Source: DATFVA01 sp963743325
GTDB lineage: Bacteria > Bacteroidota > Ignavibacteria > Ignavibacteriales > Ignavibacteriaceae
Length of the DNA: 64,000 nucleotides
Reading direction: 5' to 3'
Assembly: GCA_963743325.1 (NCBI GenBank)
Contig: CAVUOZ010000004.1
Span: forward strand, 409,026 to 473,025
Shown here: positions 9,217 through 17,867 of the stretch, piece after piece
How positions within the stretch are numbered: position 1 is the stretch's first letter
Layout of the letters: every line of letters starts with the position of its first letter
The notes under the pieces: generated by a model
What the model was told of the DNA's origin: nothing
Seen by the model: the letters and a program-made list of their open reading frames with translations, nothing else
Database searches by the model: none
Translations under genes and position numbers: made by a program

Positions 9217-9330
9217 TCTTCACTCACTTAGACCGGAAATGTTTATTTGTTTTTGCATACTTTTTAAGTAAATATTGGTATAAATTTTTAACACTTAATC
9301 TTAAAAAAACCGAAAAATATTTCTAGAATA

Positions 9331-9984
9331 ATGTTAAAAACTCTAATAATCTCGTTTTTATTTATCGTTTCAGTTTTTCCGCAGGAAAGTAAAGCTTTTC
9401 AGATAGCCAGGCTGAAATATAACGGGGGCGGTGACTGGTACAACGATCCATCCGGCGAGGTAAATCTTTTGAATTTTATCAAAACTAATACAAACATTGA
9501 AGTCAAGCCCGAATATACTTTTGTTGATCTTTCGACCGATGAGATATTTAATTACCCGTTTTTATTTATGACGGGACACGGTAACGTTGTTTTCTCCGAT
9601 GATGAGGCGGCAAGGTTAAGAAAATATCTTGAGAACGGTGGTTTTCTTTATATAGATGATGATTATGGATTGGACAAAGCCATAAGGAGGGAGATAAAAA
9701 AATTATTTCCGGAAAAGGATTTCACTGAACTGCCTTTTGATTTCCCGTTGTATAATATTTTCTATAATTTCAGTTCGGGTCCTCCCAAGACTCACGAACA
9801 TAATGGAAAACCGCCCCAGGGATTCGGAATATTTATAGATAAAAGGCTTGCTGTTTACTATACGTATGAATCAAATCCGAGTGACGGATGGGCTGATCCC
9901 GATGTGCATCAGGATCCTGAACCCAAAAGGCAGGAAGCATTGAAATTTGGAACCAACTTAGTAGTTTACGTTCTGTCGGAATAA
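9331..9984 (+). CDS. DUF4159 domain protein, secreted
   Basis: The 217-residue protein has a signal peptide (MLKTLIISFLFIVSVFPQ) and then a single DUF4159 domain: FQIARLKYNGGGDWYNDPSG, FMTGHGNVVFSDDEAARLRKYLENGGFLYIDDDYG, and a C-terminal GTNLVVYVLSE. The domain has a flavodoxin-like/GATase-like fold and is typical of the BatA/MoxR/vWA 'aerotolerance' neighbourhoods of Bacteroidota and Chlorobiota. The DUF4175 gene starts 8 bases after its stop, so the two are probably cotranscribed. The biochemical role of DUF4159 is unknown to me. No strong ribosome-binding site precedes the ATG. Confidence 0.85.
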   Translation: MLKTLIISFLFIVSVFPQESKAFQIARLKYNGGGDWYNDPSGEVNLLNFIKTNTNIEVKPEYTFVDLSTDEIFNYPFLFMTGHGNVVFSDDEAARLRKYLENGGFLYIDDDYGLDKAIRREIKKLFPEKDFTELPFDFPLYNIFYNFSSGPPKTHEHNGKPPQGFGIFIDKRLAVYYTYESNPSDGWADPDVHQDPEPKRQEALKFGTNLVVYVLSE

Positions 9985-9992
9985 AGATTTTT

Positions 9993-12900
9993 ATGAGCAA
10001 AGAATCAGCTTATTATAAAGAGATAATAGAAAAGCTTTCACGGCTGAAGAAAAAAGAGTACACATTTTTTGCTTCAATCGGGCTTCAGGCATCTCTGCTA
10101 ATAGGTTTGATACTTTTTGGTTTCTTTTCTTTACTGGAGTTAGCAGGAAATTTTTCTCCTGCAGTAAGAACATACTTCTTCTTTTTTACTTTACTCATAT
10201 TCCTTTCCGCTTTAAGCATTCTTTTTATTATTCCTTTGTTGAGATATTATGGAATTATAGGAAAGACTGATTACTACAGTACTGCTTCAAGAGTGGGGAA
10301 GAATTTCCCGGAAATAAAAGATGACCTGATTAATGCAATGCAGCTCGCCGTTTCCGATTCATCAGGCACAATTTATTCCGGTACATTGAGTGATGCAGCA
10401 TTTCAGCAGGTTTATAGCAAAACCCGCGCACTGAATTTCGAATCGATTGTGAGTTTTCAAAAAGCTAAAGAACTGCTCCTTTACGCCGCGGGGATCACAG
10501 TTTTTACAGCACTGCTTTTTTTAGCTGTTCCGGGATTATCAGAAGCATCGGGAAGAGTTCTAAACTTCAATAGGGAATTCATTCCTCCCGCAAAATTTTC
10601 TTTCGAAGTACAACCGGGCAACATTCAGGTCACCAAAGGTGATAATGTATTTATTTCCGTAAGAGTAAGAGGAGTTAAACCCGCTGAAGTTTTGCTTGCT
10701 GCCAGAACCTTGGAACAAACTGATTTTGAAATGCAGAAATTGTCCGCTGATTCAAACGGAGTTTATAATTTTTCTATACAATCTATTCGTTCTTCGACAA
10801 AATATTATGCAGCCGCAGAAAATTTCTCAAGCGAGGTATATGATATAAATGTAATAGATCCCCCGATAATCAGAACACTCGATGTTAAAATTGTTCCCCC
10901 GGGATATTCAAAACTTCCTGTTTCAGTTCAAAAAGATAACGGTAATGTTACAGGGCTGCCGGGAACAACGGTGAATATCCTGCTTACATCTACAAAAAAT
11001 CTTCAGGATGCAAGACTGGTTTTCAATGATTCGACTGAAACCAAACTCAGAATAAATAACCGCGAAGTTGAGGGTAAGTTCATCATTAAAAGGGATAATT
11101 CTTACAAAATCATTTTAATTGATGAAAATAAAAATGAAAATCTATCCCCTATTACTTATGTAATCAAGAGTCTTTATGATGCTTCCCCTTCAATTGAAAT
11201 TGTTGAACCGAATAAAAATACCTTACTTTCAAATGATAGCAGGCTCCCGCTTCTTACAAAAATTGACGATGATTATGGATTTACCAAACTGGTTTTACAT
11301 TACAGGCTTTCTTCTTCAAAGTATGAAAAACCGCAGTCAGATTTTTCAGAAATTGAAATTCCATTTGATAAAGGACAGAAAAGTGAGCAGGTCAGTTACA
11401 TCTGGAATCTTGCACATCTTAATCTCGCTGCGGAAGATATAGTGACTTATTATCTTGAAATTTTTGATAATGATTATGTAAATGGCCCGAAGAGTTCCAA
11501 ATCTTCAATATTTACCGTGCGTGTTCCTACTCTGGATGAAGTCCTTGCACAGGCAGATAACACACAGACGGAAGCATCAAATGATCTGAATGAAACATTA
11601 AAGCAGGCTGAAGAGCTTCAAAAGAAATTTGAGAAGATTGACCAGGAATTAAAACAGGATAAAAAAGAATTAACCTGGGAAGAGAAAGAAAAAATTGAAA
11701 AAGCCATGGATGAGTATCAGCAACTCCAGGATAAAGTAAGTAAGGTTAGCGATAAGTTGAAGCAAATGCAGCAGGATCTCCAGGATAATAATCTATTGTC
11801 CAAAGAGACTATGGAAAAATATATGGAGCTTCAGAAGATGATGGATGAGATGACTAGTCCTGAACTTAAGAAGCTAATGGAGAAAATGCAGGATGTCCTG
11901 CAAAATATGAACAGGCAGATGACGCAGGACCAGATGCAGGATATGAAAATTGATGAAGAACAATTTAAAAAGAGCATTGAACGGACAATGAATCTTCTGA
12001 AGAGGATTCAGATAGAACAGAAGATGGATGAACTTGTTAAGCGTACAGAAGCATTACAGAAGAAACAGGATGAACTTAACAAAGAAACAGGGGAACAGGA
12101 TCTTAAAAATCAGGGGAACAAAAATCAGTTAAGTCAAAAGCAGGATGAAGTCACAAAGGATTTGGATAAACTCTCCGAAGAGATGAAAGATCTTCAACAG
12201 AAGATGAGTGAGCTTAAAGATATGCCCTCTGAGGATATGCAAAAGCTTTCAGATGAATTTGATAAACAGCAAAATCAGCAAATGTCTGAGCAGTCTTCCC
12301 AGCAGATTCAGCAGAACCAGCAGCAGCAGGCAATGCAGAACCAGCAGCAGATATCTCAAAATATGCAGAATATGCAGCAGCAGCTTTCACAGATGCAGCA
12401 GTCTATGCAGCAGCAGAACCAGATGCAGACGCTGAATGATATGATGCGTATTCTTGATAATTTGCTGACTCTTTCCAAGCAACAGGAAGATCTTAAGCAG
12501 GAATCTGAGAACCTGGATCCTAATTCCAATCAGTTCAGGGAAAATGCTGAAAAGCAGAGCAATCTCCAAAGCAGCCTGAATAACATTATGAAGCAGATGT
12601 CTGATCTTTCTCAAAAAACATTTGCTATTACTCCGGAAATGGGTAAAAGCCTGGGCGATGCACAAAGAAAAATGAGTCAGGCAATTCAGACGATGCAAAG
12701 CCGGAATGGTATGACGACAAAAAGTCTCCAGAGAGATGCTATGAAGTCGCTTAATGAAGCGGCAACAATGATGAAGGGGAATATGGAAGCAATGATGCAG
12801 GGGGGAAAGGGCGGCGGTATGATGTCACTGATGCAGCAGCTCCAGCAAATGTCCGGTCAGCAGATGAATCTGAATAATATGACGCAAATGCTTCAGCAAA

Positions 12901-13379
12901 TGCAGCAGGGGCAGCTTTCGCCGGAGCAGCAGGCCCAGATGCAGAGACTTGCGCAGCAGCAGGATGTAATTATGAAATCCCTCGATCAATTAAATAAGGA
13001 AGCAAAGCAGTCAGGCGAATCTAAAAAAATCCCTGCCAATCTTGAAGATATCATGCACCAGATGCAGGAAGTTATAACCGATATGCATTCTGAAAAGCTT
13101 GATGATAACCTTATCCAGAAACAGGAACGAATTTTAAGCAAGCTTCTGGATGCTCAGAAATCAATCAATGAAAGAGATTTTGAAAAACAGAGGGAATCAA
13201 ATACCGGCAAAAATATCGCAGGCAAACCTCCCGCAGAACTGAACCTTTCAACTGAGGAAGGCAAGGATAAGCTCAGAGATGAATTAAACAAGGCTGGCAG
13301 GGAAGGTTATACAAAAGATTACGAGGAGTTGATCAGAAAATATTATGAAGCTTTGCAGAAAGAAAAGATAAACAATTAA
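9993..13379 (+). CDS. DUF4175-type large membrane protein with Gln/Met-rich coiled coil
   Basis: The 1128-residue protein starts with two close membrane helices (about 25-75) and a third near 155-180. An Ig-like extracytoplasmic region (about 190-510) follows, then a very long charged and Gln/Met-rich coiled coil to the end. The stretch at about 750-820 and 940-990 is almost only Gln, Met, Asn and Ser (QQNQQQQAMQ, QQLQQMSGQQM), which produces CAG/ATG-rich DNA at about 12,280-12,430 and 12,830-12,960. This layout fits the DUF4175 family found beside DUF4159 and MoxR/BatA genes. Its last four bases overlap the convergent cation transporter. Function is unknown; a scaffold at the inner membrane is plausible but unproven. 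Confidence 0.8.
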   Translation: MSKESAYYKEIIEKLSRLKKKEYTFFASIGLQASLLIGLILFGFFSLLELAGNFSPAVRTYFFFFTLLIFLSALSILFIIPLLRYYGIIGKTDYYSTASRVGKNFPEIKDDLINAMQLAVSDSSGTIYSGTLSDAAFQQVYSKTRALNFESIVSFQKAKELLLYAAGITVFTALLFLAVPGLSEASGRVLNFNREFIPPAKFSFEVQPGNIQVTKGDNVFISVRVRGVKPAEVLLAARTLEQTDFEMQKLSADSNGVYNFSIQSIRSSTKYYAAAENFSSEVYDINVIDPPIIRTLDVKIVPPGYSKLPVSVQKDNGNVTGLPGTTVNILLTSTKNLQDARLVFNDSTETKLRINNREVEGKFIIKRDNSYKIILIDENKNENLSPITYVIKSLYDASPSIEIVEPNKNTLLSNDSRLPLLTKIDDDYGFTKLVLHYRLSSSKYEKPQSDFSEIEIPFDKGQKSEQVSYIWNLAHLNLAAEDIVTYYLEIFDNDYVNGPKSSKSSIFTVRVPTLDEVLAQADNTQTEASNDLNETLKQAEELQKKFEKIDQELKQDKKELTWEEKEKIEKAMDEYQQLQDKVSKVSDKLKQMQQDLQDNNLLSKETMEKYMELQKMMDEMTSPELKKLMEKMQDVLQNMNRQMTQDQMQDMKIDEEQFKKSIERTMNLLKRIQIEQKMDELVKRTEALQKKQDELNKETGEQDLKNQGNKNQLSQKQDEVTKDLDKLSEEMKDLQQKMSELKDMPSEDMQKLSDEFDKQQNQQMSEQSSQQIQQNQQQQAMQNQQQISQNMQNMQQQLSQMQQSMQQQNQMQTLNDMMRILDNLLTLSKQQEDLKQESENLDPNSNQFRENAEKQSNLQSSLNNIMKQMSDLSQKTFAITPEMGKSLGDAQRKMSQAIQTMQSRNGMTTKSLQRDAMKSLNEAATMMKGNMEAMMQGGKGGGMMSLMQQLQQMSGQQMNLNNMTQMLQQMQQGQLSPEQQAQMQRLAQQQDVIMKSLDQLNKEAKQSGESKKIPANLEDIMHQMQEVITDMHSEKLDDNLIQKQERILSKLLDAQKSINERDFEKQRESNTGKNIAGKPPAELNLSTEEGKDKLRDELNKAGREGYTKDYEELIRKYYEALQKEKINN

Positions 13380-14227
13380 ACCGGATCAATATGAACAAAA
13401 ACCTGCTGGATTTCATCAATTTCCAGTATCGCAAATTTTACCTTATTCCCTATATCGTGTGATAATTCAGTGCTTAAGCTTTTATCTACTTCAATATGAA
13501 TTTCAATATGAAATTTATTCCCAACGTAATGGGACCTTAAATCATTCATTCCTACGACTCCCTTAACTGCCAATGCGCGGTTTGCAATTTCCAGGATCAG
13601 ATGTTCACTGGCTGATCTGCCCATTAGATAATCTAAATTTTCTTTGGCTATTTCATACCCCGATTTGAAAATAAAAAAGGCTATCAGTATTCCTCCAATT
13701 CCATCAACATAGGGAAAGCCAAGTCCCACAACAAATACGGCAATTATGGAAAGTGATGAGGCAAGCACATCATTGAGACTGTCGACTGCACTAGCCTTGA
13801 GTGCCGGACTCTTGAATGTCTTTCCAACATTTGACTGATACCTTGTCAGAATAATTTTTACCAGGATTGTTATTCCGAGGACAATATACACTAAGCTGCT
13901 GATATGAATCTTATCTGGTGTAATTATCCGTCGTATTGATTCTTCAACTACATTAACGCCGATAACCCCTGTAAAAAGCACAATAAGAAAAACTGCTATC
14001 GGCTGGGCAGCATTATGGCCAAACTGATGTTCCTCGTCAGGTTTTTTTAGTGAGACACTCACGCTATACATTATAACTGCTGAAGCGATTATATCTGTCA
14101 AGGAATTTATTGCATCGGAAATTACAGCAATAGAATTGGAAAAGACCCCCACAATGATTTTGATGACAAAAAGAAAAATGTTTACAAATAAAGATAAATA
14201 AGTCGCCCGTCTTAGAATATTTACCAT
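13376..14227 (-). CDS. Cation diffusion facilitator with NDDD metal site
   Basis: This 283-residue CDF transporter exports divalent metal by proton exchange. Six membrane helices are visible, followed by the short cytoplasmic ferredoxin-like domain (about 205-283, ending FVHIDPV). The transport-site residues are Asn41 and Asp45 in helix 2 (SDAINSLTD) and Asp149 and Asp153 in helix 5 (SAVDSLNDV). Zinc-type members have HDHD or DDHD at these positions; NDDD is the set reported for manganese exporters of the MntE kind. The gene is convergent with, and overlaps by four bases, the DUF4175 gene. Manganese specificity is an inference from these four residues. Confidence 0.88.
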   Translation of the reverse strand: MVNILRRATYLSLFVNIFLFVIKIIVGVFSNSIAVISDAINSLTDIIASAVIMYSVSVSLKKPDEEHQFGHNAAQPIAVFLIVLFTGVIGVNVVEESIRRIITPDKIHISSLVYIVLGITILVKIILTRYQSNVGKTFKSPALKASAVDSLNDVLASSLSIIAVFVVGLGFPYVDGIGGILIAFFIFKSGYEIAKENLDYLMGRSASEHLILEIANRALAVKGVVGMNDLRSHYVGNKFHIEIHIEVDKSLSTELSHDIGNKVKFAILEIDEIQQVFVHIDPV

Positions 14228-14382
14228 AAAAAGTTACCGATATTGGTCAGAAAGTACTAATTTAAGACACTAACAATTGGATAATGTATCGAAATCAAGC
14301 TTTTCTAAATTTGGAACAAGATTTGATTTTAATTGAATTATTTTGAAAAGAATTATATTTTCATTGCTAAAATAAGCCCATA

Positions 14383-16014
14383 ATGATAGATATTTTAGGT
14401 CATAAACTCGAAATCTTATCTGAAGAAACGGACACAACAGCTGGTTTTATTATAAAACTTTCTAAGTCCGGTTTTGAGACACTCGCGTCCTCCATTGATC
14501 AAAATTTTGATATTATTCCAATTGGCAACGATCTCCGCAGATTATATCTAAGTTCTATGTTAACCAGCGAAAAAATCTCCGAATCAGATTCTTATTTATA
14601 TCTGTCTGTGGAAAAAGACATAAAATCATTTTTTATCGAAAAAATGATCGATATAACCAACGTGGAATCCATCTTTCTTCTTCTTTTTTCTAATATTAGA
14701 GAAAATTATACCAAAGAAAAACTTGCGCCTATTCGAAAATACATAAAGGAAGTTAACAAGCAAATTAGAGAGGCATTAATTAAGGATGATATCGGAGAAA
14801 ATCGGGCAGACAGCTCCTCAGTTTATAGTATTATTCAGGGAGAATGGTTTTCAAAAAACCGCGGGTTGATCTTTTCCACACTGTTAAGCTCTTACAATGA
14901 TCTTCTCTTTGTTCTCGATGAAAATGGATACATTGTGGCCGTTAGCAGGGTCGGAGCCTTGAGTTTGGATTATTCTGATCTTGATATGCGTGGTAAACAT
15001 CTGCTTGATTTTGTAAAGTCGGAGGAGAAACCGGTTTTGATAGAAGCTCTCAAAAAAACACTTGTGACTGAGATTAAACTTGATTTGGCGGTGAACTTAA
15101 TTGGCAAGTACGAGAATGAAATTCCTTTCCATGTCACTTGTGATCTGATTAAAGATGGAGATAGGATAGTCGGAATGCTTGGCACCGGAAAAAACCTGAA
15201 GGAAACAAAGTCACTTAGAGACAAAAATATTGAACTTGGAAGCAGGTTGACTGAAGCATTAAGATTAATTGAGATAGAGAAATCAAGATCCGATATCTAT
15301 AAAGATGTGCTGGCGGACCTTAACAGACTCAGAAATGACTTTGTCTCGAACCTTTCGCATGAATTCAGAACCCCCCTGGCTTCAATCATCGGGTTTGCTG
15401 AAACACTCCTTTCAGACAAAGATATGCCGGAAGAAATGCGTAGAGAATTCGATGAAATAATACTGCAGGAAGGCAAAAGACTCGCAAAATTAATAAATGA
15501 TATTCTAGAACTTTCCAGATACGAACAGGGTAAAATTGAGCTGAACAAAACCGATTTTGATATTTCAGAATTATTGAAAATAATTGTCGATGATATAACG
15601 CCTACTATTGAAAATAAGGGACTTATCCTTACCTGCAGTCTCCCGAAAGAACAGTCAAAACTAGTAGCAGATAAAGAAAAAATCAGGCTGGTTTTGCATG
15701 GTATTCTGAACAATTCCATCAAGTATACACAGTCAAAGGGCAGAATATCCTGTATGGTTAAAAATTTCAGAGAAGAGATTGAAGTCATTATTTCCGATAC
15801 AGGAGCAGGGATATCGGAAAAAGAATTCCCTTACATTTTCCATAAATTTTACCATTCTTCCAAAGGAAGTAAAGAATTTATTGAGAATGATATTGATCTT
15901 GTATTTATCAAACAAATAATTGATTTGCACAGGGGGGTTATAAGGATTCAGAGTGAACCTGGAAAGGGCACTACGGTCCTGATTAAATTACCTAAAACAC
16001 TTAAACATAAATAA
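14383..16014 (+). CDS. Soluble PAS-histidine kinase with degenerate ATP-lid
   Basis: The 543-residue protein has no membrane helix. Residues 1-165 form an unrecognised alpha/beta sensor region. A PAS domain follows (about 165-280, DLLFVLDENGYIVAVSRVG), then a short coiled coil and a HisKA dimerisation domain with His326 in LSHEFRTPLASIIGF. The CA domain has N box (HGILNNSIKYT) and G1 box (ISDTGAGI), but the usual G2 box GTGLGLAIVK reads ENDIDLVFIK (residues 501-509). That change removes the glycines of the ATP lid. The response regulator starts 14 bases after the stop, so the two are a likely pair. Kinase, phosphatase or non-catalytic scaffold are all possible. Confidence 0.85.
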   Translation: MIDILGHKLEILSEETDTTAGFIIKLSKSGFETLASSIDQNFDIIPIGNDLRRLYLSSMLTSEKISESDSYLYLSVEKDIKSFFIEKMIDITNVESIFLLLFSNIRENYTKEKLAPIRKYIKEVNKQIREALIKDDIGENRADSSSVYSIIQGEWFSKNRGLIFSTLLSSYNDLLFVLDENGYIVAVSRVGALSLDYSDLDMRGKHLLDFVKSEEKPVLIEALKKTLVTEIKLDLAVNLIGKYENEIPFHVTCDLIKDGDRIVGMLGTGKNLKETKSLRDKNIELGSRLTEALRLIEIEKSRSDIYKDVLADLNRLRNDFVSNLSHEFRTPLASIIGFAETLLSDKDMPEEMRREFDEIILQEGKRLAKLINDILELSRYEQGKIELNKTDFDISELLKIIVDDITPTIENKGLILTCSLPKEQSKLVADKEKIRLVLHGILNNSIKYTQSKGRISCMVKNFREEIEVIISDTGAGISEKEFPYIFHKFYHSSKGSKEFIENDIDLVFIKQIIDLHRGVIRIQSEPGKGTTVLIKLPKTLKHK

Positions 16015-16028
16015 ATCGGAACTAAAGA

Positions 16029-17402
16029 GTGGACAAAGTTGTATTTATTGTTGATGATGAACCCGCTATTTCCAAATTACTTTCTTATTGGGTAAAAGAT
16101 AAATGGAAATATGATGTCGAAGTATTCGACAATGGGGAGGACGTGCTTAAGAAATTAAGCTCAAAACCTGATCTTATTTTGCTGGATATAATGCTTCCCG
16201 GTTTAGACGGGCTAGAAACTCTAAAACGGATTAAGCATTATGATGAAAACCTCCCGGTAATTATTCTCTCTGCTCAGGGAAGCATTGAAGTAGCCGTTGA
16301 AGCCTTAAGATATGGCGCCTACGATTATTTTCCAAAGCCAATTGATCAGCAGAGGCTTGAACCAGCAATTAAGAACGCTATTAAAAACTATGATCTTACA
16401 AAAGAATTACAGAATCTCAGGGAAAATGTCCAGAAAGAATATAGTTTTGATAATATAATTTCCGCTGATGGAAAAATGCAGGATGTTTTTAAACTTGTAT
16501 CTAAAGTCCTCGGTAATGATATCACCGTCCTTATATATGGTGAAAGCGGAACAGGAAAAGAGCTGATAGCCAGGGCTATTCATTATAATGGTAAGAGAAA
16601 ACAGGGACCTTTTACTGTTGTTAACTGTGCTTCCATACCCAGAGAATTGCTTGAAAGTGAATTATTCGGACATGAAAAAGGATCGTTCACAGGCGCTCAT
16701 CAGCGTAAACTCGGTAAGTTTGAAATCGCTAATGGCGGAACACTGTTCCTGGATGAAGTAGGTGAACTGGAAATGCTTCTCCAGGCAAAACTTTTACGTG
16801 TGATACAGGAAAAAGAATTTGAGAGAGTCGGCGGGACTGAGCTCATTAAAACCGATGTCAGGATTATCTCTGCTACAAACAGGGATCTTAAACAGGCCGT
16901 TGATGATAAAGAATTCAGAGAGGATCTGTATTACAGATTAAATTCATTCCCGATATACATTCCACCGCTGAGACAAAGACGCGGCGATATTCTTGTCCTG
17001 GCTCAACACTTTCTTGATAGTTTTAATAAAAAACTCGGAAAAAATATTAAAGGATTCAGCAAAAAATCACTCAAGTTTATGTATGAATACAGCTGGCCCG
17101 GCAATATCCGGGAAATGGAAAACACGATTGAACGATGCATGATTATTTGTGAAGGAGATACGATTGATGTTGAAGATTTACCTGTTCATTTAAGGGCAAA
17201 TGAAGCTTCCATAAATACCGACATATCCGGTGCATTATTCGCAGATGACACAATTGTACCTTTTGAAAAACTGAAAGAGGAAGCGATTAAGCATGCATTG
17301 AAAGTAACTACCGGAAATATAGTTGAAGCTGCGAAAAAACTACAGCTGGGAAGAGCAACTATATACAGATTGATGGAAAAATATAATATCGAAAACAGAT
17401 AA
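16029..17402 (+). CDS. Sigma-54-dependent response regulator (NtrC/AtoC type)
   Basis: This 457-residue activator has three domains. A receiver domain (1-120) has acceptor Asp53 in ILLDIMLPG. An AAA+ domain (about 140-375) has Walker A GESGTGKE, the sigma-54 contact loop GSFTGA (GAFTGA with Ala to Ser), and Walker B GGTLFLDEVGE. A Fis-type helix-turn-helix closes the protein (NIVEAAKKLQLGRATIYRLM). It should drive sigma-54 promoters when phosphorylated. Translation starts with GTG (16029), 14 bases after the kinase stop. The STAS gene follows 21 bases later, so kinase, regulator and STAS protein look cotranscribed. Confidence 0.95.
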   Translation: MDKVVFIVDDEPAISKLLSYWVKDKWKYDVEVFDNGEDVLKKLSSKPDLILLDIMLPGLDGLETLKRIKHYDENLPVIILSAQGSIEVAVEALRYGAYDYFPKPIDQQRLEPAIKNAIKNYDLTKELQNLRENVQKEYSFDNIISADGKMQDVFKLVSKVLGNDITVLIYGESGTGKELIARAIHYNGKRKQGPFTVVNCASIPRELLESELFGHEKGSFTGAHQRKLGKFEIANGGTLFLDEVGELEMLLQAKLLRVIQEKEFERVGGTELIKTDVRIISATNRDLKQAVDDKEFREDLYYRLNSFPIYIPPLRQRRGDILVLAQHFLDSFNKKLGKNIKGFSKKSLKFMYEYSWPGNIREMENTIERCMIICEGDTIDVEDLPVHLRANEASINTDISGALFADDTIVPFEKLKEEAIKHALKVTTGNIVEAAKKLQLGRATIYRLMEKYNIENR

Positions 17403-17423
17403 CATAAAGTTAAAGGCAGTAAA

Positions 17424-17762
17424 ATGGAATTCACTAAAGAAAAATACAATAGTGTTCTTGTAGAAGTTGTAAACCTGGAAAGGGCAACATTAAAAGAAGC
17501 GGAACAATTTAAGAAAGTACTGACAGAAGATATTGAGGAGGGCAATAAGAATCTCGTTGTTGACCTTAACAGCTGTGAATTTATAGATTCAACTTTTTTG
17601 GGAGCATTAGTTGTATCGCTTAAAAAAGCTACTGCCCTGGGAGGCGATTTGAAGCTTGTTGGATTTCAACCAGCAGTTCATTCCATGTTCGAATTAACCA
17701 GACTGCACAGAGTTTTTGAAGCATTCCGGACCCGGGAAGATGCAATAGCGAGCTTTAATTAA
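17424..17762 (+). CDS. STAS domain anti-anti-sigma factor-like protein
   Basis: The 112-residue protein is a single STAS domain of the SpoIIAA/RsbV kind. The phospho-acceptor loop reads FIDSTFLGALV, so Ser56 or Thr57 takes the place of the canonical DSSGLG serine. In partner switching, the dephosphorylated form binds an RsbW/SpoIIAB-type anti-sigma kinase, and a SpoIIE-type PP2C phosphatase resets it. Such a phosphatase lies 105 bases downstream; no RsbW-type kinase is found in the window. The gene follows the sigma-54 activator by 21 bases. Confidence 0.9.
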   Translation: MEFTKEKYNSVLVEVVNLERATLKEAEQFKKVLTEDIEEGNKNLVVDLNSCEFIDSTFLGALVVSLKKATALGGDLKLVGFQPAVHSMFELTRLHRVFEAFRTREDAIASFN

Positions 17763-17867
17763 TAATATTTCATCCGGGTAAATTCTTGATTTCACTCCCT
17801 GGAATTCAGGTTCATTTCAATGAGGAATCCGGTCATCTTTTCACTGCCGGTCAACCAGTAAAGTCTA

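Noticed and set aside
15297..15788. A 163-codon open frame antisense to the histidine kinase
   Set aside because: Shadow of the HisKA/HATPase coding sequence.
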